From: an uncultured Sphingomonas sp.
GTDB taxonomy: Bacteria > Pseudomonadota > Alphaproteobacteria > Sphingomonadales > Sphingomonadaceae
NCBI RefSeq assembly: GCF_913777625.1
Contig: NZ_CAJYTI010000023.1
Coordinates: 25,959 to 89,958 of the forward strand
Reading direction: 5' to 3'
Length of the DNA stretch: 64,000 nt
Shown here: positions 49,076 to 56,953 of the stretch, in pieces
Layout of the letters: every line of letters begins with the position of its first letter
How positions within the stretch are numbered: position 1 is the first letter of the stretch
Program-made: the position numbers and the translations under genes
The notes under the pieces: generated by a model
Told to the model about the DNA's origin: nothing
The model's input: the letters and a program-made list of their open reading frames with translations, nothing else
The model's database searches: none

Positions 49076-49105
49076 TGCCATATGAAAACCAGCTTGCAAA
49101 TATGA
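49076..49105. promoter_or_regulatory. Degenerate copy of the island's 30-bp palindrome
   Basis: TGCCATATG-N12-CAAATATGA fits the half-site plan TCGTATATG-N12-CATATACGA of the two clearer copies at 13 of 18 arm positions with exactly the same 30-base span. It lies in the 171-base divergent region between the GH2 and GH29 genes, 54 bases before the GH29 start. The match is imperfect, so its use by the IclR regulator is a hypothesis. Confidence 0.45.
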
Positions 49106-49159
49106 TAGCACAAAAGCAGCGCCCGCCTATGGGCACCGGCAAGCAGATCGGGGGAGCGG

Positions 49160-50725
49160 ATGACGACTTTCAGCAAGCGCGAGATTCTGGCCGGTTCGTT
49201 CGCCACCGGGCTTGCGGTGAAAAGCGTCAGGCGCGCCCGGGCCCAGGCGGGGCAGAAGCTCGCCGGTGCCGATATCGCACCGGCCGCCGCCCCCGGTCCC
49301 TTCCAGCCAACCGGCGCATCGCTTTCCACCTATCGAACACCCGACTGGTTCCGCGACGCCAAGTTCGGGATCTGGGCGCATTGGGGCCCGCAGGCGGTTC
49401 CGGCGCAGGGGGATTGGTATGCCCGCTTCCTGTACGTGCCTGGACATCCCCATTACGAACATCATCTGAGAACCTACGGGCATCCTTCGGAGAAGGGCTA
49501 CAAGGACATCATCCCGCTCTGGACTGCCGAAAAGTTCGATCCGGAGGCGCTGGTGCAGCGGTACGAGGCCGCCGGCGCACGCTACATCGTCTCGATGGGC
49601 GTCCACCACGACAATTTCGACCTGTGGAACTCGCGCCATCACCGCTGGAACGCGGCGCAGATGGGCCCTAAGCGCGACATCGTCGGCGCGCTTCGTACGG
49701 CGGCGAAGCGGCGGGGGCTGCGGTTCGGCGTGTCGGAGCATCTCGGCGCGAGCTATAATTGGTGGTACCCGAACCAGCTCTACGACCAGTTCTGGCCGAA
49801 GATGGGCAAGCGCTATGACGGCGCAGATCCGCGCTACGCCGATCTGTACCATGGCAACCGCGACGAGCCGTACCTCGGCGATTCCGATACCTGGTACACC
49901 CACAACCCGGAGTATCAGCGCCACTGGTTCGCCCGCATCCGCGACCTGGTCGACAGCTACCAGCCCGACCTGCTCTATTCGGATGGCGGCGTGCCGTTCG
50001 GCGAAATCGGGCGGACGATGGTCGCGCACCTCTACAACAGCAGCATCGCCCGTACCGGCAAGCTGGAGGCGGTGTACAACCACAAGGCGCTGGGTTCGGG
50101 CGAGTTCGACAAGAGCTGGGGCGTGCAGGACGTCGAGCGCGGCGTGCTGAGCGGCATCAATCCGCTGCCCTGGCAGACCGATACGTCGAACGGGGACTGG
50201 TTCTACACCGGCGATGTCGGCGGATACAAAGCCACCGACGAAGTGATCACCATGCTGGTCGACATCGTGTCCAAGAACGGCAACATGCTGCTCAATGTCG
50301 TGTTGCGGCCCGACGGCAGCCTGCCGCCGCCGTCCGAACAACTGCTGAACGAACTGACGCCCTGGATGGCGGCGAACGGCACCGCGATCCACGGCACGCG
50401 CCCCTGGCACGTATATGGCGAAGGGCCGACCCAGGCCAAGGAAGGCGCCTTCCAGGAAAAGGCCGCCTACACGCCGCAGGACATCCGCTTCACCACGAAG
50501 GGCGAAACCCTATACGCGATCACGCTCGGCGAACCCAAGGGACCGGTGGCGATCACGTCGCTCGCCCGCGGCAACCCGCACGAGAAGCGGCGCGTGCGGC
50601 AGGTGCGGCTGCTCGGCCACCCCGGCGCGATCGACTTCCGCCAGTCCGACCAGGCGCTGGTGATCACCCCGCCGGCCAGCCTGCCCACCCGCCACGCCAG
50701 CGCCTTCGAAATCCATTTCGCCTGA
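49160..50725 (+). CDS. GH29 alpha-L-fucosidase, exported
   Basis: A 521-residue fucosidase-family enzyme. A Tat-like signal (FSKREILAGSFATGLAV) is followed by a mature domain starting at PDWFRDAKFGIWAHWGPQAV, the classic GH29 opening. Further family motifs are RYIVSMGVHHDNFDLW, VSEHLGASYNWW and the nucleophile Asp in DLLYSDGG (about residue 275); SKNGNMLLNVVLRPDG is also conserved. A C-terminal beta domain follows. The ATG has GGGGGAGCGG upstream. It removes alpha-linked fucose from glycans. It is followed after 22 bases by the GH42 gene, with which it forms an operon. Confidence 0.92.
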   Translation: MTTFSKREILAGSFATGLAVKSVRRARAQAGQKLAGADIAPAAAPGPFQPTGASLSTYRTPDWFRDAKFGIWAHWGPQAVPAQGDWYARFLYVPGHPHYEHHLRTYGHPSEKGYKDIIPLWTAEKFDPEALVQRYEAAGARYIVSMGVHHDNFDLWNSRHHRWNAAQMGPKRDIVGALRTAAKRRGLRFGVSEHLGASYNWWYPNQLYDQFWPKMGKRYDGADPRYADLYHGNRDEPYLGDSDTWYTHNPEYQRHWFARIRDLVDSYQPDLLYSDGGVPFGEIGRTMVAHLYNSSIARTGKLEAVYNHKALGSGEFDKSWGVQDVERGVLSGINPLPWQTDTSNGDWFYTGDVGGYKATDEVITMLVDIVSKNGNMLLNVVLRPDGSLPPPSEQLLNELTPWMAANGTAIHGTRPWHVYGEGPTQAKEGAFQEKAAYTPQDIRFTTKGETLYAITLGEPKGPVAITSLARGNPHEKRRVRQVRLLGHPGAIDFRQSDQALVITPPASLPTRHASAFEIHFA

Positions 50726-50747
50726 CCGGCGATCCTCAGACGGACGC

Positions 50748-52823
50748 ATGACCATGCCCCAGCGCTCCTCCAACTACGGCATCGCCGCGCGCCTCGCGGT
50801 CGCGCTCGCAGTGACAACGCTGCCAGCAGCCGCGCTCGCCCAGAGCGCCGCCGGCCATCCGGAATGGCCCGGCAAGGGCGACCTGTATGTCGGGACCTGC
50901 TACCAGCCGGTCGATCGCAGCCCCGAGCAGATCAGCCAGGACATCGCGGTGATGAAGGCGGCCGGCTTCACCATGGTCCGCATGGGCGATCTTTCCTGGG
51001 ACTCGTTCGAACCGCAGGAGGGCCGCTTCACCTTCGAATGGTTCGACAAGATCCTCGATCAGATGCACGAAGCCGGCATCCGCGTGATCGTCGACATCCC
51101 CGGCCAGCCCGCACCGATCTGGCTGCACAAGCACTATCCCGGCGTCGATCTGGTCAGCCAGGGCGGCACCCGGCTGAATGCGGCCTCGCGCTACTGGGAC
51201 AATATCAGCGATCCCGACTATCGCCGGCTCGCCCGCCGCCTCGCCGACAAGCTGCTCCAACGCTACGCCAAGCATCCGGCGGTGATCGCGGTCGGCTATG
51301 ACAACGAGATCGGCAACGGCCGCATGTCCTATTCGGAAGCGGACAAGAAGCGGTTCGTCAGTTGGCTGCAAAAGAAATACGGCACGATCGAAGCGCTCAA
51401 CCAAGCCTGGGCGACCCAGCGCTGGTCGCGCCGGATCAACAGCTGGGACGAAGTCGACCTGCCCTATGGCGACGGCCCCGGCCCGAACGAGCGCAATCTC
51501 GACCTGCGCCGCTACTGGTCTGACGACACGATCAGCGCGCTCAAGGACCTCGAAGCATCGCGCAAGGCCAATGCCCCCAACCTACCCGCCGCCTCCAACT
51601 ATTGGCCGACCGCCTGGACCAAGGGGTTCGACTATCTGCGGTCTTGGGACCAGGTTTCCACCTATGGCGCGCAAGGCTTCTACCCCGGCGATCCGCTGGG
51701 TGCCGGCTTCGAAGTGATGATGAACCGCGCCGGGCACGATACGCCGGTCTGGTTCAACGAGTTCACCGCCGGCGGCGGCGGCTATTACGGCACGCCGGGC
51801 CGGTCGCGCATGTGGGCGTATTTCGGGCTGCTCTATTATTCGCAGACCTTCCTTGCCTGGACCTTCAACTCGCATCTCGGCGGCGAGGAGCAGGCGCTGT
51901 TCGGCCTGCTCGACCATGACGACCGCCCGTCATGGAAGGTCGGCGAATTTGCGACGATCGCACGCGAGTTCCAGAAACTGCGCAAGCTCGGCTTCCCGCG
52001 CTACCAGGCGCCGCAGGTGGCTGTCGCCTATTCGTTCGACACGATGTGGCTGACCAGCCCGCCACCGGGCCCGAACACGATGAAGGAATACTTCAAGGCC
52101 GATTATACCGAGCAGGCAAAGGCCGGCTATGCTCCTTTCTTCCGGGACAATATCGACGCGGCGGTGATCGACATCGGCCATGACCCGATCGGCGCCTACA
52201 AGCTGGTCGTGCTGCCCGCCGCCTATCTGATCGACGCGCAAACGAGCACCGCCGTGCGCCGGTACGTCGCCGCGGGCGGCACGGTGATCATGACCGGCTA
52301 TTCCGCCAAGGTGGACGCCACGGGCAAATGGTTCGGCACGCCGCTCCCGGGCGGACTGACCGAGGTGTTCGGGCTGCGCACCAACGAATTCTACCGGTCG
52401 GAGACTCCGCTCAAGGTGACCTTCGAGGGCCAGACGCTGACCGGCACCGACCCCTATTATGAAGTGCTGGAGCCGAGCAGCGCGGCCACGCTCGCCAGCT
52501 TCGCCAACACGCCCAAGAAGAGCCCCGCGATCACCGTCAACCGCTACGGCAAGGGGCGCGCCATCTATCTTGCCACCGCCGCGCAGGAAGCGCTGCTCGC
52601 GCCGCTGGTCCGGTCCCTCTACCCCACCCTCGGGATCGTGCGAGGTCCGGAAACGCCGGATGGCGTGGTCGCGCGCGTCGTCGAGGGGCGCACGCTCTAC
52701 GTCAACACCAGCGCACAGCCGGTGCGGGTGACCATCACCGGCAAGAAGCACGACGTGATCGGTGACGCAGACGTCCGCGACACCCTGACGATGCCAGGCT
52801 TTGGTGCCGCATTGCTGGAGTGA
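50748..52823 (+). CDS. GH42 beta-galactosidase, exported
   Basis: A 691-residue GH42 enzyme with a Sec signal (LAVALAVTTLPAAALAQSA). The TIM barrel shows GTCYQPVDRSPEQISQDIAV, MVRMGDLSWDSFEPQEGRF, acid/base Glu in YDNEIGN (about residue 187) and nucleophile Glu in WFNEFTAGG (about 338). The trimerisation domain (VVLPAAYLIDAQTSTAVRRY) and C-terminal domain follow. The start at 50748 has GGACGC upstream; an ATG two codons later is in frame. GH42 enzymes commonly cleave plant galactans, and an exported version suits oligosaccharide trimming. It is co-transcribed with GH29 and converges on the IclR gene. Confidence 0.9.
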   Translation: MTMPQRSSNYGIAARLAVALAVTTLPAAALAQSAAGHPEWPGKGDLYVGTCYQPVDRSPEQISQDIAVMKAAGFTMVRMGDLSWDSFEPQEGRFTFEWFDKILDQMHEAGIRVIVDIPGQPAPIWLHKHYPGVDLVSQGGTRLNAASRYWDNISDPDYRRLARRLADKLLQRYAKHPAVIAVGYDNEIGNGRMSYSEADKKRFVSWLQKKYGTIEALNQAWATQRWSRRINSWDEVDLPYGDGPGPNERNLDLRRYWSDDTISALKDLEASRKANAPNLPAASNYWPTAWTKGFDYLRSWDQVSTYGAQGFYPGDPLGAGFEVMMNRAGHDTPVWFNEFTAGGGGYYGTPGRSRMWAYFGLLYYSQTFLAWTFNSHLGGEEQALFGLLDHDDRPSWKVGEFATIAREFQKLRKLGFPRYQAPQVAVAYSFDTMWLTSPPPGPNTMKEYFKADYTEQAKAGYAPFFRDNIDAAVIDIGHDPIGAYKLVVLPAAYLIDAQTSTAVRRYVAAGGTVIMTGYSAKVDATGKWFGTPLPGGLTEVFGLRTNEFYRSETPLKVTFEGQTLTGTDPYYEVLEPSSAATLASFANTPKKSPAITVNRYGKGRAIYLATAAQEALLAPLVRSLYPTLGIVRGPETPDGVVARVVEGRTLYVNTSAQPVRVTITGKKHDVIGDADVRDTLTMPGFGAALLE

Positions 52824-52841
52824 ATGCTGGCGCTGAGGCTT

Positions 52842-52871
52842 TCGTATATGCAAGATAACGCGCATATACGA
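52842..52871. promoter_or_regulatory. Perfect 30-bp palindrome after GH42 and IclR genes
   Basis: The arms TCGTATATGC (52842-52851) and GCATATACGA (52862-52871) are perfectly complementary, 10 bases apart, in the 68-base gap between the convergent GH42 and IclR genes. The half-sites recur at 53804-53833 with the same span. The stem is AT-rich and lacks a T-tract, so an operator or looping site is as likely as a terminator. Confidence 0.65.
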
Positions 52872-52891
52872 GCATCTCAGGGGGTAGCGGC

Positions 52892-53674
52892 CTATTCGGG
52901 CGCGTAGCCCAGCCGATCCGAAATCCGAGCAGTGGCGGCGCGCAATTTCTCGCGAGCGGCATCCAGGTCCATCTTCTGAGAGCCGTCGATCAGCGCCAGG
53001 AAAGGAATCGTCAGCGCCGCCACAACGATGCGATCGAACCCGAAGATCGGGTAGCTGATGTCGGTGACGCCGAAGGTTATCGGGCTCTTGCGGCTGTCAT
53101 AGCCGAGCCGCCGCACGGTCGCGAGCCGGTCGGCCAGCCAGCTGCGATCCACGGCGACACCATGTTCCTCCTCCGCCGCACGCACCATCCGCTCGGTCAG
53201 ATTGAGGTTGGAGAAGGCCAGCAGCACCTGCCCGGAACAGCTCTGCACCAAATCGATGTGCGCGCCGACCTTCAATGCGAATCCGCGGGTTGCGGGTGAT
53301 TCCTCACGCGCAACGACAAGGCCGTGCCCCTGGCTAGGGACGACAAGATGGCAGGATTGCACCGTGTCCCGCGCCAGCATCTGCATTTCGGGCAGCGCAG
53401 CGCGAACCAGATCCTGCGATGGCGTCGATCGCAGGGCAACGTCGAGCAGCTTGTAGGCGACGGCGTAGCGATCGGTGATCTCCGAGCGCCGCAGATAGCC
53501 GAGCTGCTCCATCACCACGACAATTCGGAATAGTTCGCCAACGGACCGGCCGAGATCAACCGCCATCTCGCTGACCAGCGCGCCTTCCTGGCGACCGGCG
53601 AGCAACTCGATGATTTCGAAAGCTTTCTCGATTGCCGGGGCGGAATAGGTCTTTGTGGACCCCGCTCGAACCAT
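52892..53674 (-). CDS. IclR-family transcriptional regulator
   Basis: A 260-residue regulator. The N-terminal winged helix lies at about residues 10-65 (YSAPAIEKAFEIIELLAGRQ, EGALVSEMAVDLGRSVGELF, RIVVVMEQLGYLRRSE); the effector domain follows (VLLAFSNLNLTERMV, LATVRRLGYDSRKSP, VVAALTIPFLALIDGS). The ATG at 53674 has the strong GAGGAGG site; the longer upstream frame has none. It lies between the glycosidase genes and the TBDR. The 30-bp palindromes on each side of it (52842-52871 and 53804-53833) are candidate operators. The second is 130 bases before its own start and 66 before the TBDR start, so control of both is likely (inference). The effector is probably a sugar or sugar acid. Confidence 0.9.
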   Translation of the reverse strand: MVRAGSTKTYSAPAIEKAFEIIELLAGRQEGALVSEMAVDLGRSVGELFRIVVVMEQLGYLRRSEITDRYAVAYKLLDVALRSTPSQDLVRAALPEMQMLARDTVQSCHLVVPSQGHGLVVAREESPATRGFALKVGAHIDLVQSCSGQVLLAFSNLNLTERMVRAAEEEHGVAVDRSWLADRLATVRRLGYDSRKSPITFGVTDISYPIFGFDRIVVAALTIPFLALIDGSQKMDLDAAREKLRAATARISDRLGYAPE

Positions 53675-53803
53675 AGTGCCTCCTCGTTCCTGGTCGTCCT
53701 CCCTCGCGCGAAACGGAGTGCTGCGCAACGGCGGAGCGACCGGACAGCCCGCAATGGCAGGCGCCGACCGGCACCGAATACCAACACCAAAAAAATTTAG
53801 TTG

Positions 53804-53833
53804 TCGCATGTGAATACGCATTTTCATATACGA
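53804..53833. promoter_or_regulatory. 30-bp palindrome in the IclR-TBDR divergent region
   Basis: TCGCATGTG-N12-CATATACGA shares the half-site and span of the perfect copy at 52842-52871, with two mismatches in the left arm. It sits in the 224-base region between the divergent IclR and TBDR genes, where an operator controlling both would be expected. It is immediately preceded by an A-rich stretch that may be part of a promoter. Confidence 0.65.
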
Positions 53834-53898
53834 CAGTTAGCGCTATCATCATATTTATAAGCCGGCGATCAACGACGGCTATTCTGGAGGGGAAGACC

Positions 53899-56826
53899 AT
53901 GCGGGGTATGAAGCCCAGGTTCGCCACTGCGTCGGCTCTGGCGATCGCGACGGCGGCGCTAGCGCTGCCGGCTGCGGCACAGACGACACAGCCACAGGAC
54001 TCGCAGCAACCGCCGGCACCGGCCGACCCGGCAGACAACGCTGCCAGCCAAAACGAGATCGTCGTGACCGGCCTGCGCGCCAGCCTCGCCTCGGCCCAGG
54101 CGGTCAAGCAGAATGCCGAGCAGATCGTGGATTCGATCACGGCGCAGGACATCGGCCGTTTCCCCGACGTCAACGTCGCCGAGTCGCTGCAGCGCATTTC
54201 CGGCATCCAGATCCAGCGCAACCTCGGTGAAGGCAGCACGGTGGCGATCCGCGGCCTCAGCGACATTCGTACCGAACTGAACGGCCACGACATCTTCACC
54301 GCCAATGGCGGCGTGGGCCTGTCGTTCGAGGAAGTCGGACCCGACCTGCTCAGCCGCGTCGACGTGTACAAGAACCCCTCGGCGGAGATGATCGAAGGCT
54401 CGCTGGGCGGGACCATCGATCTGCGCACGCGGATGCCGTTCGACGCCAGCGGCCGCATCCTCTCGGCTACCATCGCCGGGACCCGGTACGATCTGGCCAA
54501 GAAGAACGGCTGGAACGTCTCCGGCCTCTACAGCAATCGCTGGCAGACCGGGATCGGCGAGATCGGCTTCCTGGTCAACGCATCGTACCAGAAATCGGCA
54601 TTCCGCCAGGATCTCGACCAGGTCGAGCCCTATCTCTGGCACGGGCCCAATCCGACGGCCGACGGTTCGCCGGTGCAGCCCTCGCTGGTGCCGGGATATA
54701 CGACGCAGAACGTCCAGGTGCAGAAGGGCGGCGGCTTCAACGTCGCGCAGGGCGATCGTCGCCGCACCAGCGTCTCCGCCGCGCTGCAGTGGAAGCCGGC
54801 CGACAATATCGAGATCTATGCCCGGGTGCTCAACGCCACCTACAAGTTCCGCGACACCGGCGTATCCTTCTTTGCCACCGAGGACGGCGCCGCGCCGGTG
54901 GGCAGCTTCACCGTCGAGAATGGCGTCGCCACTTCGGGCGCGCTCGCCAGTCCGTCCGGCTCCTCGGTCACCTACGGCGCCAACCGCTCGACCCGCACCA
55001 CCGATCTCAGCGGGGGGATCAAATGGGCGGTCGGCGAGCATCTGCACCTGGTGTTCGACTATCAGCACATCGACGCCAAGGTGGACCAGGATTCGCTGAA
55101 CCTCACCATCACCCCCTATGCCGCCAGCGATGGCGCAGCCGGGGTATTCACCGGCGACTATAACTACGTGTTCGACAATCGCGGCAAGTTCCCCACCCAG
55201 GGCGCCGTCGATCCGGTCACCGGCCGGCCATCCAACTTCTTCACCAATCCGGCAAATTACGGCTTCACCGCGATCCAGCCGGATCGGACGCGCAACACGG
55301 CCAAGGGTGACAGCCCGCGGCTTGACCTCACCTGGGATTTTGACGACGGCAGCTTCCTCAAGTCGATCACTGCGGGTGCGCGGTACAGCGGCAAGACCGC
55401 GATCAATCGCGATACCAACGTGAATAACTGGCAGACGATCGGGGGCACCTGTGCCAACTGGTCGAGCGCCGCCAACTGCTACCGCGTCGCCGACCATCCC
55501 GAGGTGGTCGAGTTCAATCCGGGTCAGGCGACGCTGCTGCGCGGGGCCGGCACGAACTCAGTGTTCGGGCCCGTGCTGCAGTGGAAGCTCTCGGACGCGC
55601 AGAACCCGGACGCAGCCTTTGCGCATCTCAAGGCGATCAGCGGGCAGACGATCGGCTTCGGCGACCTCGACAACCCGCAGCAATCGACCACCAGCCGCGT
55701 CACGGAGCATGACTACGCCGCCTATCTTCGCACCGCGTTCGGTACCGACATTGGCAGCATGACCTTCGACGGCAATATCGGCCTGCGCTACGTGCGCACC
55801 GAGGCCACGGGCGTCGGCTTCCAGGTGCTCAGCTATCGCACCTCGGGCGGCACGAACCCGACCAGCACCTCGATCGTCGCGCCCTATGAGGGCGGCCGGG
55901 ACTATTCGAAATGGCTGCCCAGCGTGAACTTGCGATTGCGCATCACGCCGCAGGTCCAGGCACGCTTCGCCTTTTCCAAGAATATCTACCGGCCCACCTT
56001 CAGTCAGCTGAACCCCAGCTATACCCTCTCGCCGGTATATGACGGCGCGAGCGCAACGCCGACCCCGCTCAACCCGTCGGCGCCCTACAACCCGACGACC
56101 AATCCCTATCAGGGGTCGGGCTCGGTGTCCGGCAACCCCAATCTGCGGCCCGAACGGGTGACCTCGTTCGACGGGGCGCTGGAATGGTATTTCGCGCGCG
56201 CCGGCTATGTGTTCGTGACGGTGTTTCGAAAGGATCTCCGGGATATCATCGACACCCGCAGCTTCCTGACCACGCGCGACGTCGCCAATGTCGGCACCGT
56301 ACAGTTCAACGTCAGCGCCGTTCTCAACACGCCGCGCGGATCGGTGCAGGGCTTCGAGATCGGCGGGCAGAAGTTTTTCGACTTCCTGCCCGGCGCGCTT
56401 TCCGGTTTCGGCGTCTCCGCGAACTACACCTTCGCGGACAGCGATGCGGGAACGGTCGCATCGGGGTCGCTGGGATCACAGACCAAGTTCGCGGTGCCGC
56501 TGATCAACCTGTCGCGCAACAGCTACAATCTGATCGCGCTATACGACAAATATGGGATCAATGCCCGTATCGCCTATAACTGGCGCGACAAGTATCTCGA
56601 CTCCATTTCGGAAGTGGGTGCCGAGAGCCTTCCCATCTACTTCAAGTCCTACGGCACGCTGGATGCCTCGATCAGCTATGACATCACCAAACAGTTTTCG
56701 GTGACAATCGACGGGCAGAATCTGCTCGATACCGTCAACAAGAGCTACCAGGGCGATCCGCGCTACCTGCGCAACTATCAGATCAACGATCGCCGCTTCT
56801 CGGTGCGATTGCGCGCCTTGTTCTGA
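53899..56826 (+). CDS. TonB-dependent receptor, central in the carbohydrate island
   Basis: A 975-residue outer-membrane receptor. The ATG at 53899 follows an excellent GGAGGGGAAG site. The signal peptide is about residues 1-28 (ending LPAAAQ), then a Gln/Pro/Ala linker, the TonB-box-like NEIVVTGLRASL and the plug (AEQIVDSITAQDIGRFPDVN, VAESLQRISGIQIQRNLGEG, STVAIRGLSDIRTELNGHDI). The barrel ends RRFSVRLRALF. This is the class that Caulobacter and Sphingomonas use for maltose-like and plant oligosaccharides. The halogenase-like gene follows after 127 bases on the same strand. The palindrome 66 bases upstream suggests control by the divergent IclR protein. Confidence 0.93.
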   Translation: MRGMKPRFATASALAIATAALALPAAAQTTQPQDSQQPPAPADPADNAASQNEIVVTGLRASLASAQAVKQNAEQIVDSITAQDIGRFPDVNVAESLQRISGIQIQRNLGEGSTVAIRGLSDIRTELNGHDIFTANGGVGLSFEEVGPDLLSRVDVYKNPSAEMIEGSLGGTIDLRTRMPFDASGRILSATIAGTRYDLAKKNGWNVSGLYSNRWQTGIGEIGFLVNASYQKSAFRQDLDQVEPYLWHGPNPTADGSPVQPSLVPGYTTQNVQVQKGGGFNVAQGDRRRTSVSAALQWKPADNIEIYARVLNATYKFRDTGVSFFATEDGAAPVGSFTVENGVATSGALASPSGSSVTYGANRSTRTTDLSGGIKWAVGEHLHLVFDYQHIDAKVDQDSLNLTITPYAASDGAAGVFTGDYNYVFDNRGKFPTQGAVDPVTGRPSNFFTNPANYGFTAIQPDRTRNTAKGDSPRLDLTWDFDDGSFLKSITAGARYSGKTAINRDTNVNNWQTIGGTCANWSSAANCYRVADHPEVVEFNPGQATLLRGAGTNSVFGPVLQWKLSDAQNPDAAFAHLKAISGQTIGFGDLDNPQQSTTSRVTEHDYAAYLRTAFGTDIGSMTFDGNIGLRYVRTEATGVGFQVLSYRTSGGTNPTSTSIVAPYEGGRDYSKWLPSVNLRLRITPQVQARFAFSKNIYRPTFSQLNPSYTLSPVYDGASATPTPLNPSAPYNPTTNPYQGSGSVSGNPNLRPERVTSFDGALEWYFARAGYVFVTVFRKDLRDIIDTRSFLTTRDVANVGTVQFNVSAVLNTPRGSVQGFEIGGQKFFDFLPGALSGFGVSANYTFADSDAGTVASGSLGSQTKFAVPLINLSRNSYNLIALYDKYGINARIAYNWRDKYLDSISEVGAESLPIYFKSYGTLDASISYDITKQFSVTIDGQNLLDTVNKSYQGDPRYLRNYQINDRRFSVRLRALF

Positions 56827-56953
56827 TCGCAGCACGCGGGCCACCTCCTCGGCCCCGGGCAACTTCGGGCAGTTGCACCCACAGGACGTGCGGCTGCCCT
56901 TCTTTTCGAATACCAAGCGGATCGCACAACCATTCGCCGCGGGGGAACGCAGC

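Noticed and set aside
52842..52871. Palindrome after the GH42 and IclR genes read purely as an intrinsic terminator
   Set aside because: The stem is AT-rich, the loop is 10 bases and there is no T-tract; the recurrence of the same half-sites upstream of the TBDR favours protein binding, although a terminator role cannot be excluded.
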